44,857 bases of DNA, taken from NCBI RefSeq assembly GCF_000378745.1, contig NZ_KB905282.1:1-44857 (forward strand). Direction: 5' to 3'. The position numbers and the translations under genes are program-made. Positions 25,261-34,595 of the stretch are shown piece after piece (the stretch's first letter is position 1; every line of letters begins with the position of its first letter). The notes beneath the pieces are model-generated. The model searched no databases. It saw only the letters and a list, made by a program, of their open reading frames with translations, and was not told the DNA's origin. The DNA is from Prevotella amnii DSM 23384 = JCM 14753 (GTDB taxonomy: Bacteria; Bacteroidota; Bacteroidia; Bacteroidales; Bacteroidaceae).

Positions 25261-26262
25261 ATGGACGAGAATAACAAGATATTGATATATACTGGTCAAG
25301 ATGGTTTGATCAAGATAGATGTGAAACTTGAGGAGGACACGCTGTGGCTAACTCAAGCACAGATGTGCGAACTGTATCAGACGAGCAAGTCGAATGTAAG
25401 CGAGCATATTAAGCACATCTTCGAGGAGGGGGAACTTCAGGAAGGGGCAGTTGTTCGGAAATTCCGAACAACTGCTGCCGATGGTAAATTGTACCTGACG
25501 ACCTTCTACAATCTCGATATGATTATTGCCTTAGGCTATCGTGTGCGCAGCATCATTGCTACACGTTTCCGCCAGTGGGCAACTATCAGGCTGAAAGAAT
25601 ACATCACCAAAGGCTTTACGCTCGATGATGACCGTCTGAAGAAATTGGGTGGTGGCGGCTATTGGAAAGAACTGTTGGAACGCATTCGCGACATTCGTTC
25701 CACAGAGAAGGTGATGTATCGGCAGGTGTTAGAGATTTATGCCACCAGTATCGACTATGATCCTCGCGCATCGGTATCGCAGAAGTTCTTTCAAAAGGTG
25801 CAAAACAAGATACATTATGCCATTCATGGGCATACGGCAGCTGAACTCATTGTGGAGCGTGCAGATGCTGAAAAAGATTTTATGGGATTGCTCACGTTTA
25901 AAGGCAATCAGCCCACGCTAATAGAAGCTCGCACGGCAAAGAATTATCTCAACGAGAAAGAACTTCGCGCTATGGGGCAGTTGGTATCGGGTTATCTCGA
26001 CTTTGCAGAGCGTCAAGCCGAGAAAGAACAACCTATGACGATGAACGACTGGGCAAACTATCTGGACAGAATACTCACTATGTCTGGTGAACAATTGTTG
26101 CAAGATGCAGGCAAAGTGTCGCACGAAGACGCCATGGAGCACGCCACAACCGAATATCGTAAATACAAGCAACGCACCATCAGCGACGCTGAGCGAGATT
26201 ATCTCAATACTATCAAACGCTTGGGGAATATCAATAAAAAAGAAAGTGAGCATGAAGATTAA
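25261..26262 (+). CDS. RhuM-family protein within the type III R-M operon
   Basis: The 333-residue protein belongs to the virulence RhuM family. The N-terminal winged-helix-like segment EDTLWLTQAQMCELYQTSKS is followed by the KilA-N/Bro-like part (FRTTAADGKLYLTTFYNLDM) and the conserved middle RVRSIIATRFRQWAT, with a helical C-terminal half. RhuM proteins lie in many restriction loci between modification and restriction genes; their role is not established, and DNA binding or toxin-like regulation has been proposed. The start is ATG 25261, 6 nt after the mod stop; a TTG six bases upstream gives a slightly longer frame. The 3' end overlaps res by 11 nt, so the three genes should be expressed together. 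Confidence 0.8.
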   Translation: MDENNKILIYTGQDGLIKIDVKLEEDTLWLTQAQMCELYQTSKSNVSEHIKHIFEEGELQEGAVVRKFRTTAADGKLYLTTFYNLDMIIALGYRVRSIIATRFRQWATIRLKEYITKGFTLDDDRLKKLGGGGYWKELLERIRDIRSTEKVMYRQVLEIYATSIDYDPRASVSQKFFQKVQNKIHYAIHGHTAAELIVERADAEKDFMGLLTFKGNQPTLIEARTAKNYLNEKELRAMGQLVSGYLDFAERQAEKEQPMTMNDWANYLDRILTMSGEQLLQDAGKVSHEDAMEHATTEYRKYKQRTISDAERDYLNTIKRLGNINKKESEHED

Positions 26263-29200
26263 ATACAAACATCAAGGATTTCAAGTAGAGGCTGCGCGCA
26301 ACGTGGTGCGCGCCTTTGAGGGACAGCCCTATCAAGACAGTGCTAACTACATTATGGACTGGGGCACACAAAAGCAATTGTTCGAAACAGGGTTTGGTAA
26401 TGCACCTCTTAAGCTCGATCGCGCTGACATCAAAGAGAATGTGCGCACTATCCAGATGGAGCAAGGACTGAAGCCTATTGACCACCTTGAGGGCGAAGGC
26501 ATAAACCTTACTATAGAGATGGAAACAGGTACGGGTAAGACCTATACCTACATCAAGACCATGTACGAGCTTAACAAGCATTATGGCTGGAGCAAGTTTA
26601 TCATTGTGGTGCCCAGTGTGGCTATTCGTGAAGGCGTGTATAAGAGTTTTGAGACCATGCAAGACCACTTTGCCCATGAATATGGCAAGCGCATGCAGTA
26701 CTTCATTTATAACTCTAAGCAACTCACCAAGATAGACAGCTTTGCCAGCGACAACAACCTGCACGCCATGATTATCAACACGCAGGCTTTCAACTCGTCT
26801 TTCAACGAAGACAAGAACAAAGAAGGGCGCAGTGGGGACGCCGCCGCACGTATCATCTTCTCAAAGCGAGAAGAGTTTGGTTATCGTCGCCCAATAGACG
26901 TATTGGCAAAGACTAATCCGGTAATGATTATCGATGAGCCACAGAGTGTGCTCGGTGCCAATGTTCACAATTCCACTCGAAAAGGTATCAAGCTTTTTAA
27001 TCCTCTCGCCTTGCTGCTCTATTCTGCCACTCACCGCGAGGTAATGAATATGGTGTACCGCCTTGATGCCATTGATGCCTACAACAAGAAGTTGGTGAAA
27101 AAGATAGAGGTAAAGGGCATTCGTCAAGTGGGAAGCACTGCTACCAATGGTTTTCTCTATCTTGATGAGATTGTGGTAAGCAAAGGTAAGAATCCGCAGG
27201 CACGTATCACATACGATATTATGGGCAGTACGGGCAACGTGCGTCAGACTACCAAGCTGGTGGACGAAGGTTTCGACCTCTATGAGCAGAGCGGACAGAT
27301 GGCAGAGTATCGTGATAACTATGTAGTGGAGCGTATAGACGGACGTGCAGGCAGCGTGAAACTTCTCAATGGCATGACTCTCTATGAGGGAGATTCGCAA
27401 GGAGAGGTTACTGAAGATATTATGCGCAGAATACAGATACGCGAAACCATCAAGACACATCTTGAGCGTGAGCGTCAGCTGTTTCCTAAAGGTATTAAAG
27501 TGTTGAGCTTGTTCTTTATCGATCATGTGGAGAACTATCGTACATACGATGAAGAGGGCAATGGCAAAGGCAAGTTTGCTAAGATGTTTGAGGAAGAGTA
27601 CCAGCGTATGCTGCAAGAGCTGATGCCTACCTTTACCGATGAGGCTTATACACGCTATCTATCACGCTTCTCTATAGAGCAGGTACACAACGGATATTTT
27701 TCACAAGACAAGAAAGGGAAGTTTATCGATTTGAAGGTGAAGCGTGGCGAAACAGGTTGTAGTGATGATAGTGCCTACAACTTGATAATGAAGGATAAGG
27801 AACGGCTGTTGAGTTTTGACGAACCTACACGTTTCATCTTCTCTCACTCAGCCTTGCGTGAAGGCTGGGACAACCCTAACGTCTTTCAGATTTGTACATT
27901 AAAGAATACCGCAAATGAGATAGGTAAACGTCAGGAAGTGGGACGTGGTATGCGTCTATGTGTGAATAAGAATGGAGAACGACAAGATGCAGATGTGCTT
28001 GGTGATACGGTATTTGATACCAATATATTAACCGTGATTGCCAGTGAGAGCTATGAGCAATTCTCCAAACAGCTGCAACACGAAATAGCCGAAGTGGTGA
28101 GCGACCGCCCGGTGGTGATTACCCCAACACTATTTGTTGATAACGTGTTTGAGACGGTAGAGGGTACGAAAATGAAAGTAACTGTTGATGAGGCACGCAA
28201 AATTTATAATCAACTCATCAAGCGAGATTATGTAGACGATGACGGTAAACTGACCAATACCTATTTTGAAGCAAAGGAGGCTGGGACACTCTGTTTTGGC
28301 GAACAATTTGAGTCTGTTAAAGCAGGTATTATACAAACTTTGGACAGGGTGTTCAATCCTCAAACTATCAAGATAGAAGATGGACGTAAACCTAAGGAAG
28401 CTAACTTCCAAGAGGAGCGGTTCAAGAAAAAGCAGTTTCAAGAATTGTGGAAGCGCATCAACGTTAAGACATATTATAAGGTGGACTTTGAAACTTCGGA
28501 CCTTATTCACAAGTCTATAGATGCCATCAACAAGCATCTCAGTGTAACAGAAATACGCATGGTCGTGGAAGAAGGACACATGGAGGAGATACGCGATAAG
28601 GAATCGCTTGAAGCCGGCACGGCAATGGTGCAAAACACAGCTCACACCTACCATGTGCGTGAGACGGTGGGAGCTGGTGTGGCATACGACTTGATAGGTA
28701 GGCTCGTGGCTGCTACAGGACTAACCCGTAAAACTATTGTAGCCATTCTAAAAGGTATTAAGCCAGCAACGTTCCATCAGTTTAAGATGAATCCCGAGGA
28801 GTTTATCCGTAAGGTGGGCAATATCATTTACGATGAAAAAGCAATGGCAGTAGTACAGAAAATATGCTACCAGCGCACGAGCAATACCTACGATGTAGAT
28901 ATCTTTACAAAAGATACCTTGCGTGGAAAGATAGGTATCAATGCTATAGAGAGCACAAAGTCGCTGTACGACCTTGTGGTGGTGGATAGCGAGGGCGTGG
29001 AGAAACGTTTTGCCGAGGCTTTGGAGACCCACGACGAAGTAGCAGTCTATACCAAGCTGCCTCATGACTTCTATATAAACACTCCGATGGGACATTACAA
29101 TCCAGACTGGGCAATTGCTTTCAACGAGGGAACAGTAAAGCATATCTACTTTGTTGCCGAGACCAAGGGCAACGAATGGCAACGCTCACAACTTCGTGGT

Positions 29201-29320
29201 GCTGAAGATGCCAAAATCGAATGCGCTGCCCGCCACTTTGAAGCCATCAGCCATAATAATAATATAGTGTACGGTGTTGTTAAGGACTACAAAACTTTAT
29301 GTGATAAGGTAATGAAATAA
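26252..29320 (+). CDS. res: Type III restriction endonuclease (Res)
   Basis: The 1022-residue protein has an N-terminal SF2 helicase and a C-terminal nuclease. Motif I METGTGKT lies near residue 89, motif II IIDEPQSV near 226 and motif III YSATH near 258. The C-terminal half of the helicase keeps REGWDNPNVFQI and the QEVGRGMRLC motif VI near 567. A PD-(D/E)xK nuclease follows, with PDWAIAF near 951 and VAETKGN near 967. It hydrolyses ATP when two inversely oriented sites are bound and cuts beside one. All catalytic segments look intact. ATG 26252 is chosen because it overlaps the rhuM end by 11 nt and starts with MKIKYKHQGFQVEA; the frame upstream is only open by chance. Confidence 0.93.
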   Translation: MKIKYKHQGFQVEAARNVVRAFEGQPYQDSANYIMDWGTQKQLFETGFGNAPLKLDRADIKENVRTIQMEQGLKPIDHLEGEGINLTIEMETGTGKTYTYIKTMYELNKHYGWSKFIIVVPSVAIREGVYKSFETMQDHFAHEYGKRMQYFIYNSKQLTKIDSFASDNNLHAMIINTQAFNSSFNEDKNKEGRSGDAAARIIFSKREEFGYRRPIDVLAKTNPVMIIDEPQSVLGANVHNSTRKGIKLFNPLALLLYSATHREVMNMVYRLDAIDAYNKKLVKKIEVKGIRQVGSTATNGFLYLDEIVVSKGKNPQARITYDIMGSTGNVRQTTKLVDEGFDLYEQSGQMAEYRDNYVVERIDGRAGSVKLLNGMTLYEGDSQGEVTEDIMRRIQIRETIKTHLERERQLFPKGIKVLSLFFIDHVENYRTYDEEGNGKGKFAKMFEEEYQRMLQELMPTFTDEAYTRYLSRFSIEQVHNGYFSQDKKGKFIDLKVKRGETGCSDDSAYNLIMKDKERLLSFDEPTRFIFSHSALREGWDNPNVFQICTLKNTANEIGKRQEVGRGMRLCVNKNGERQDADVLGDTVFDTNILTVIASESYEQFSKQLQHEIAEVVSDRPVVITPTLFVDNVFETVEGTKMKVTVDEARKIYNQLIKRDYVDDDGKLTNTYFEAKEAGTLCFGEQFESVKAGIIQTLDRVFNPQTIKIEDGRKPKEANFQEERFKKKQFQELWKRINVKTYYKVDFETSDLIHKSIDAINKHLSVTEIRMVVEEGHMEEIRDKESLEAGTAMVQNTAHTYHVRETVGAGVAYDLIGRLVAATGLTRKTIVAILKGIKPATFHQFKMNPEEFIRKVGNIIYDEKAMAVVQKICYQRTSNTYDVDIFTKDTLRGKIGINAIESTKSLYDLVVVDSEGVEKRFAEALETHDEVAVYTKLPHDFYINTPMGHYNPDWAIAFNEGTVKHIYFVAETKGNEWQRSQLRGAEDAKIECAARHFEAISHNNNIVYGVVKDYKTLCDKVMK

Positions 29321-29435
29321 TTTTTCAATCTCTTGTCTACAATTTTTCGAAGTCTTAAAATGAAAAGGTTTTCTCTGAAAGAGGATGATATTAGGATAGA
29401 AAGTTGACAGTCTTAGCCATATTTTTGTTTAATGA

Positions 29436-29511
29436 GCAACCTCGGCTCTTACGTTAAAGCAATACAAAAAGTGTCCACACATTTAACGGAAGAGCCATTA
29501 AAACGGTTGCT
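29436..29511. repeat. Nested inverted repeat of 76 nt downstream of res
   Basis: Three arms nest in register: AGCAACC (29436-29442) with GGTTGCT (29505-29511), GGCTCTT (29445-29451) with AAGAGCC (29490-29496), and CGTTAAA with TTTAACG further in. TTTTTG and CAAAAA outside may extend it to about 100 nt. It could be a terminator for the restriction operon, a MITE-like relic, or a site at a mobile junction. No gene is seen in the whole gap 29321-29776. Confidence 0.5.
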
Positions 29512-29736
29512 TGTTAGCAAAAACAATCATTTGTTGTTCAACCTCAGTACCCTTAGAGGAAATGGCGGTGTTATGTGAATGTGCTGGTGGCAAAGCCTAT
29601 TTTTTTATGTCCAAGGACACGGTTAGTGTTTTGACAATCAACACGTTCGACGAATAGCCGTATAAGATAGGTGCGCAAGCGCATCTACATTGAAAACCAA
29701 AGTTAATGCAATTGAAAAAACAGGTTGATGAGCACT

Positions 29737-29753
29737 TTGCAACTGAGTTGCAA
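29737..29753. promoter_or_regulatory. Palindromic operator of the metal-efflux operon
   Basis: TTGCAACTGAGTTGCAA is a perfect 8+1+8 inverted repeat, 23 nt upstream of the first ATG of the operon. It lies upstream of CATCTTTG (29766-29773), which resembles a -7 box with C for T. The place is where a repressor would block RNA polymerase; a Fur/Zur-like or other metal sensor is the natural guess from the genes it precedes, but no regulator gene is adjacent. Confidence 0.6.
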
Positions 29754-29776
29754 CAAAATTTTGCCATCTTTGCATC

Positions 29777-30190
29777 ATGATGCGGAGAGAAGCACTCATA
29801 GTAAGTCTTTGGCTGGCAATGCTCATGGTGTTGCTGGTGTTGGTCGTGCCCCATCATCACCACCTGAGCAAGGTTTGTTTCGTGGAAGAAAGGTGCGAGA
29901 CAGACGGTCAAATCAATGACCGCCACACCCACCATAATTCTTCCGGACAGGAATCGCAGGCAGACAACTGTCCTGTAGAGCAAATCAGGCACATTGTTAA
30001 GGACGACGAGCATGCGCAGCCAGTCATACAAGTGGCGCAGCAGCAGCCTCATTGGCTGTGCGCCCACGCTGCCGACATGCACCCGCACGTGCAGATAGTT
30101 TCGCCAGTTGGCGAAACGCCCGACCCCATCGTCCGATTGCTTGAGGCACATATAGCCTCAAGTGGACGAAGGGGTCCTCCCGCTTTATAA
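29777..30190 (+). CDS. His-rich exported small protein of the metal operon (DUF6769-like)
   Basis: The 137-residue protein has one N-terminal hydrophobic segment (residues 7-24), followed at once by PHHHHL and, near residue 50, DRHTHH, with further His and Cys pairs downstream (CFVEERC, NCPVEQ, WLCAHAADMHPH). It is probably tethered in the inner membrane with a metal-binding periplasmic domain that could buffer metal or hand it to the pump. I recall proteins of this kind ahead of CzcA-type pumps in Bacteroidales under the DUF6769 name, but only from memory. It is the first gene after the palindromic operator; the pump gene follows after 79 nt. Base composition is clearly more G+C-rich than the chromosome on either side. 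Confidence 0.65.
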   Translation: MMRREALIVSLWLAMLMVLLVLVVPHHHHLSKVCFVEERCETDGQINDRHTHHNSSGQESQADNCPVEQIRHIVKDDEHAQPVIQVAQQQPHWLCAHAADMHPHVQIVSPVGETPDPIVRLLEAHIASSGRRGPPAL

Positions 30191-30269
30191 TACCCATTGT
30201 TTTTATATAGTGGCAGAGCAGTTGTCAACAACTGTTCCGCAGTAAGTCGTACATGTTCATACTAAGGTT

Positions 30270-33200
30270 ATGATTAACAAGATTATCTATTTTTCTATTC
30301 AACACAAATTTCTGGTGGTACTCCTGTTGGTGGCCATCATCGGCGGCGGAGTGTATTCATTGCGAACCATTAACGTAGACTCCACGCCCGACATCACAAA
30401 CAACCAGGTGCAGGTCATCACGGTTTCTGAAAATCTTTCGACGGCCGACATCGAGCAGTTCGTCACCTATCCCGTAGAGCTGGCCATGTCTAACCTGCCC
30501 GGCGTTGAGGGCATCCGTTCCATCTCACGCTTTGGCCTGTCTGTTGTTACTATCGTTTTCAAAGAGGATATGGGTACTTACCTGCCTCGCCAGTTGGTGC
30601 AAGAGAAGCTGGAAGAGGTGCGCGAAAACATTCCGGAGGGATTCGGAACGCCCGCGATGGGTCCCATCAGCACGGGACTGGGCGAGATTTTACAGTACAC
30701 CCTTGTTCCCAAAGACACCGCCCGTTACAGTACGCAGGAGCTGCGCACCATTCAAGACTGGATAGTGAAGCGCCAGCTGTCCATGATTCCGGGCGTGGTG
30801 GAGGTCAACTCGTTTGGCGGAAGCATCAAGCAATACGAGGTGGCCCTCAACCCCCAGCGGCTCAACGCCATGCGCGTGAGCGTGGGCGAGGTGTACGAAG
30901 CCCTGAGAAAAAATAACGTCAACATGGGCGGCGCCTACATAGAGCGTGACCACATGGCCAGCTTCATCCGGGGTGAAGGACTGGTGAAGTCGGTTAACGA
31001 CATTGAGAACATCGTGGTGAAGAATGTCAACGGCACCCCTGTTCTCGTGCGCGACGTAGCTGATAAGGTGGGCTTTGGCTCGCAAGTGAGGTACGGCGCT
31101 TTCACTCAAGATGGTCATGAGGCAGTCGGGGGCATGATCATGATGCTCAAGGGTGCCAACTCTGACAAGGTGGTCAGAGCGGTGAAGGAGCGCATGGAGA
31201 GTGTCAGAAAGTCGCTGCCCGACGGCATCGACATCAAACCTTTTCTCGATCGATCCAACCTTATAGAGCGTACAACGAGTACCATTGCGCGCAATTTGAC
31301 AGAAGGGGCGCTCATCGTGATATTCGTGCTGGTGCTGTTATTGGGAAGTTTGCGTGGAGGTTTCATCGCCGCATCGGTCATTCCGCTGTCCTTACTGTTC
31401 GCCCTCATCATGATGCGGATTTTCGGCGTGAGCGCCAACTTGATGAGCCTGGGTGCAATCGACTTTGGAATTATCGTCGATGGGGCGGTGATTATCGTAG
31501 AAGGCACGGTGTTCGAAATGGAGAAAAGAATCAAGAAACACAGCCAACTGGGGCGGGGCGGCATGAACGCCGTCGCCTTCGAGGCCGCCTCTTCAATGAT
31601 GCATTCGGCCTTCTTCGGTCAGCTGATTATCCTCATCGTGTTCACCCCCATCATCTTTCTCTCTGGCGTCAGCGGAAAAATGTTCTCCCCCATGGCCTAC
31701 ACCTTCTCGTTCGCTGTACTGGGAGCCATCATTCTGTGTCTGACGTATGTGCCGATGATTTCATCTTTGCTGATTCGTCCATTGAGCCACCAGAGCGGCT
31801 GGATGGCGCGGATGGAACGCCGTTTGCAGCACATGGGCAACCGTGTGACGGGGCGCATCATACATGTTTATCATCCACTGCTGTTGTATGCCCTGCGTCA
31901 TAAAAAGACGGTACTTGTTTCTGCCGCTGCTTTGTTTCTGGCTGTCGCATTCGCTTTCACGCGGATGGGAGGCGAATTTGTGCCTGAACTCGATGAGGGC
32001 GACATCTCCATGCAAACCTTCCTCCGCCCCGGCAGTTCGCTCTCGGAAACCATCAAGCGAGAGGAAGAGGTGGAACGCCTGCTGCTTCAGAGCTTTCCGG
32101 AAATCAAAACTGTATGCGCACGCATTGGGGTGGCCGACATACCCACTGACCCGATGGGCTTTGACTATACTGACAGCTTCATCATTCTGGAAAAAGATCG
32201 TAGCAAATGGACATCGGCCAAGACCAAAGAAGAATTGATAGAAAAGATCAAAGAAAAGTTGCAAATCCTGCCGGGGCTCAACTTCTCGTTCTCACAGCCG
32301 GTGGCCCTCCGTTTCAACGAGCTGCTCACGGGTGTGCGCCAGGATGTGGCCGTGAAACTTTATGGCGACGATCTCGACAAACTTAGCGAACTGGGTGAGC
32401 GGATGGTGAGCATCATCAGTAGGATAGAGGGAGCCGAGGATGTGACCCTTGAGCGCACGGACGGATTGCCGCAGATTACGGTGAAGTACGACAGGCAGCG
32501 GGTGGCGCAATACGGTTTGCACATCGATGACCTCAATTCCTATGTTAGCAGCGCATTTGCCGGAAGTTCCGCAGGGTCGGTGTTTGAGGGTGAGAAACGG
32601 TTTGACCTTGTCATCAGGCTCTCTGACGCTTACCGGAAGAGTATCAACGACCTGCGCCAACTTTACATACCGCTGCCCAGCGGGGCACAGATACCCTTGA
32701 GCGAGGTGGCACAAATTGATTATGAGTCGGGGCCCATGCAGATTTCCCGCGAACAAACCTCGCGTAACATCTATGTCGGCGTGAGCGTCAGAGGACGGGA
32801 TGTGCAGTCGGTTGTGGATGAGATACAGGACAAACTCGATCAGCAACTGCGCCTGCCGGCTGGCTATCGATTGGCGTATGGTGGTGAATTCCAGAAACTT
32901 CAGGAGGCCAAGAATCGCTTGATGATCGTCTTGCCTATCGCCCTGCTCCTGATTTTTGTGCTACTTTATTTCGCCTTGAAATCGCTCAAGCAGAGCCTCA
33001 TGATTTATATGGCGGTTCCGCTGGCCACGGTAGGCGGCGTATTGGCATTGCTGTTGCGGGGCATGCCCTTCTCCATTTCGGCCGGAGTGGGCTTTATCGT
33101 CCTCTTCGGAGTGGCCGTACTCAATGGTCTGGTACTCATCAATCGTTTCAACTCGTTAAAGAAAGAAGGTATGAACAACATCAACCGCAGAATCATTAAG

Positions 33201-34592
33201 GGTACGCAAGAGCGCATCCGCCCTATACTTCTCACGGCTACGGCCGCCATGTTGGGCTTCCTGCCCATGGCAGTGTCGGGGTCGGCAGGTGCTGAAGTGC
33301 AGCGACCTTTGGCCACTGTGGTCATCGGCGGACTGTTCACGGCTACGCTGCTTACCTTGCTTGTCGTTCCTTTATTGTACGCCTTGGAAGAGAAAGCGCA
33401 GCGAAAAACTGCCAATAGGATACCCAAAGCGGCCTTTGCCCTGATGCTGACACTGCTGGCACCATGCGGTATGCAGGCTCAACAGCCAGTGAGTTTGCAA
33501 CAAGCCTTGCAGCTGGCTGAGCAATATCATCCAAGCATTCGTCTGGCGCGAATGGGTGTCAATCGTGAAGAGACCATGGTCAAAGGCGTAAGCGAGGTGG
33601 GACTTACTGAGCTGTCGGCAGGGGTAGAAGATCTTGGAAGAGGCAACGATGTCACCTTTACTCTGTTGTCTGTCAGGCAAAACATTGACGTGCTGGGGAA
33701 CAAACAGCGCGTGCGCACCCAGCGGCAAAAGGTGAATGTGGCTCGTGCGGAGATGAATCTCACCGAACATCAATTGCGCAAAGCCGTTTACCGCGATTAT
33801 GCGCAGGCTTATATTCTAAGGCAAAGGATGAACGTGCATGCCATGATAGATTCTATCTACCAGAACTTCGAGCATGCGGCGAAAGTGCGTTACGAGGCAA
33901 GAGAAACGTCGAAGTTGGCTTATCTGGCCGCTAAGAAGAAGGCTGTTGAAACCAAAGAAAACTTCAAGCAGTCGGTGTTTGATTACCAAGTGGCGTTGAA
34001 GGCCTTGTCACGGTGGCTGGGAGAGGGGCTCTATGAACCCACTACGGCTCCAGACGAGACGCTTGGAGAGGTAGGAAGCAGTGCAAATCCCGTATTGACT
34101 TGTCAGTCGGAGAGGATTAAATTGGCCGAAGAAAACATCCGACTGGAAAAGTCCAAAGGGCTTCCGGCATTCTTCATAGAGGGTGGTACACAGCGCATTG
34201 GCGACAAAAACGGCTACTGGACATTCGGCGTAGGCGTGAGTGTTCCGCTGTTCAGACGTTCGTATAAGGCCCGACAAAAGGCTGCCGCCCTGGACAGGGA
34301 CATCGAAAACATGCAGTTTGACTTGCTGAAAAAACAGCTGGATGACAACCAAGCACGCTTGCACACTGCGTACAAGAAGTGGCGTCACAAACTGCAATAT
34401 TACCGGGACACAGCTCTTCCCACGGCCAGGGCGCAGCAACGTGGCGCGTCTTCTGCTTACAAGCTGGGTGCAACCGATTACATCGGGTTCATTCAGACCA
34501 TGGGTGATGCCGTACAAACCGAGCTTGATTATTGGGAAGCATACGAACAATTCATCGACACAATCATCAATTTACAATATCCAACCATATAA
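30270..34592 (+). CDS. CzcA-type heavy-metal RND efflux pump fused to a TolC-like domain
   Basis: 1440 residues in two parts. Residues 1 to about 1040 are an HME-RND pump with twelve membrane segments and two large periplasmic loops. TM4 carries DFGIIVDGAVIIVEG (about 398-412), the pattern of Zn/Co/Cd/Ni exporters and not the Cu/Ag pattern. From about 1055 a second hydrophobic stretch ending CGMQAQQ is followed by a TolC/OEP-like outer membrane factor (VSLQQALQLAEQYHPSIRLARMG to the end), about 370 residues with two halves. Fusion of pump and outer membrane factor in one gene is known in Bacteroidetes. The internal hydrophobic stretch looks like a signal peptide, so the chain may be cut after export. 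The adaptor gene follows after 3 nt. Confidence 0.92.
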   Translation: MINKIIYFSIQHKFLVVLLLVAIIGGGVYSLRTINVDSTPDITNNQVQVITVSENLSTADIEQFVTYPVELAMSNLPGVEGIRSISRFGLSVVTIVFKEDMGTYLPRQLVQEKLEEVRENIPEGFGTPAMGPISTGLGEILQYTLVPKDTARYSTQELRTIQDWIVKRQLSMIPGVVEVNSFGGSIKQYEVALNPQRLNAMRVSVGEVYEALRKNNVNMGGAYIERDHMASFIRGEGLVKSVNDIENIVVKNVNGTPVLVRDVADKVGFGSQVRYGAFTQDGHEAVGGMIMMLKGANSDKVVRAVKERMESVRKSLPDGIDIKPFLDRSNLIERTTSTIARNLTEGALIVIFVLVLLLGSLRGGFIAASVIPLSLLFALIMMRIFGVSANLMSLGAIDFGIIVDGAVIIVEGTVFEMEKRIKKHSQLGRGGMNAVAFEAASSMMHSAFFGQLIILIVFTPIIFLSGVSGKMFSPMAYTFSFAVLGAIILCLTYVPMISSLLIRPLSHQSGWMARMERRLQHMGNRVTGRIIHVYHPLLLYALRHKKTVLVSAAALFLAVAFAFTRMGGEFVPELDEGDISMQTFLRPGSSLSETIKREEEVERLLLQSFPEIKTVCARIGVADIPTDPMGFDYTDSFIILEKDRSKWTSAKTKEELIEKIKEKLQILPGLNFSFSQPVALRFNELLTGVRQDVAVKLYGDDLDKLSELGERMVSIISRIEGAEDVTLERTDGLPQITVKYDRQRVAQYGLHIDDLNSYVSSAFAGSSAGSVFEGEKRFDLVIRLSDAYRKSINDLRQLYIPLPSGAQIPLSEVAQIDYESGPMQISREQTSRNIYVGVSVRGRDVQSVVDEIQDKLDQQLRLPAGYRLAYGGEFQKLQEAKNRLMIVLPIALLLIFVLLYFALKSLKQSLMIYMAVPLATVGGVLALLLRGMPFSISAGVGFIVLFGVAVLNGLVLINRFNSLKKEGMNNINRRIIKGTQERIRPILLTATAAMLGFLPMAVSGSAGAEVQRPLATVVIGGLFTATLLTLLVVPLLYALEEKAQRKTANRIPKAAFALMLTLLAPCGMQAQQPVSLQQALQLAEQYHPSIRLARMGVNREETMVKGVSEVGLTELSAGVEDLGRGNDVTFTLLSVRQNIDVLGNKQRVRTQRQKVNVARAEMNLTEHQLRKAVYRDYAQAYILRQRMNVHAMIDSIYQNFEHAAKVRYEARETSKLAYLAAKKKAVETKENFKQSVFDYQVALKALSRWLGEGLYEPTTAPDETLGEVGSSANPVLTCQSERIKLAEENIRLEKSKGLPAFFIEGGTQRIGDKNGYWTFGVGVSVPLFRRSYKARQKAAALDRDIENMQFDLLKKQLDDNQARLHTAYKKWRHKLQYYRDTALPTARAQQRGASSAYKLGATDYIGFIQTMGDAVQTELDYWEAYEQFIDTIINLQYPTI

Positions 34593-34595
34593 AAA

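Noticed and set aside
29445..29496. Integron attC site
   Set aside because: ATTTAAC fits RYYYAAC, but the order of the arms is reversed and GTTAAAG does not fit GTTRRRY; no integron integrase is present.
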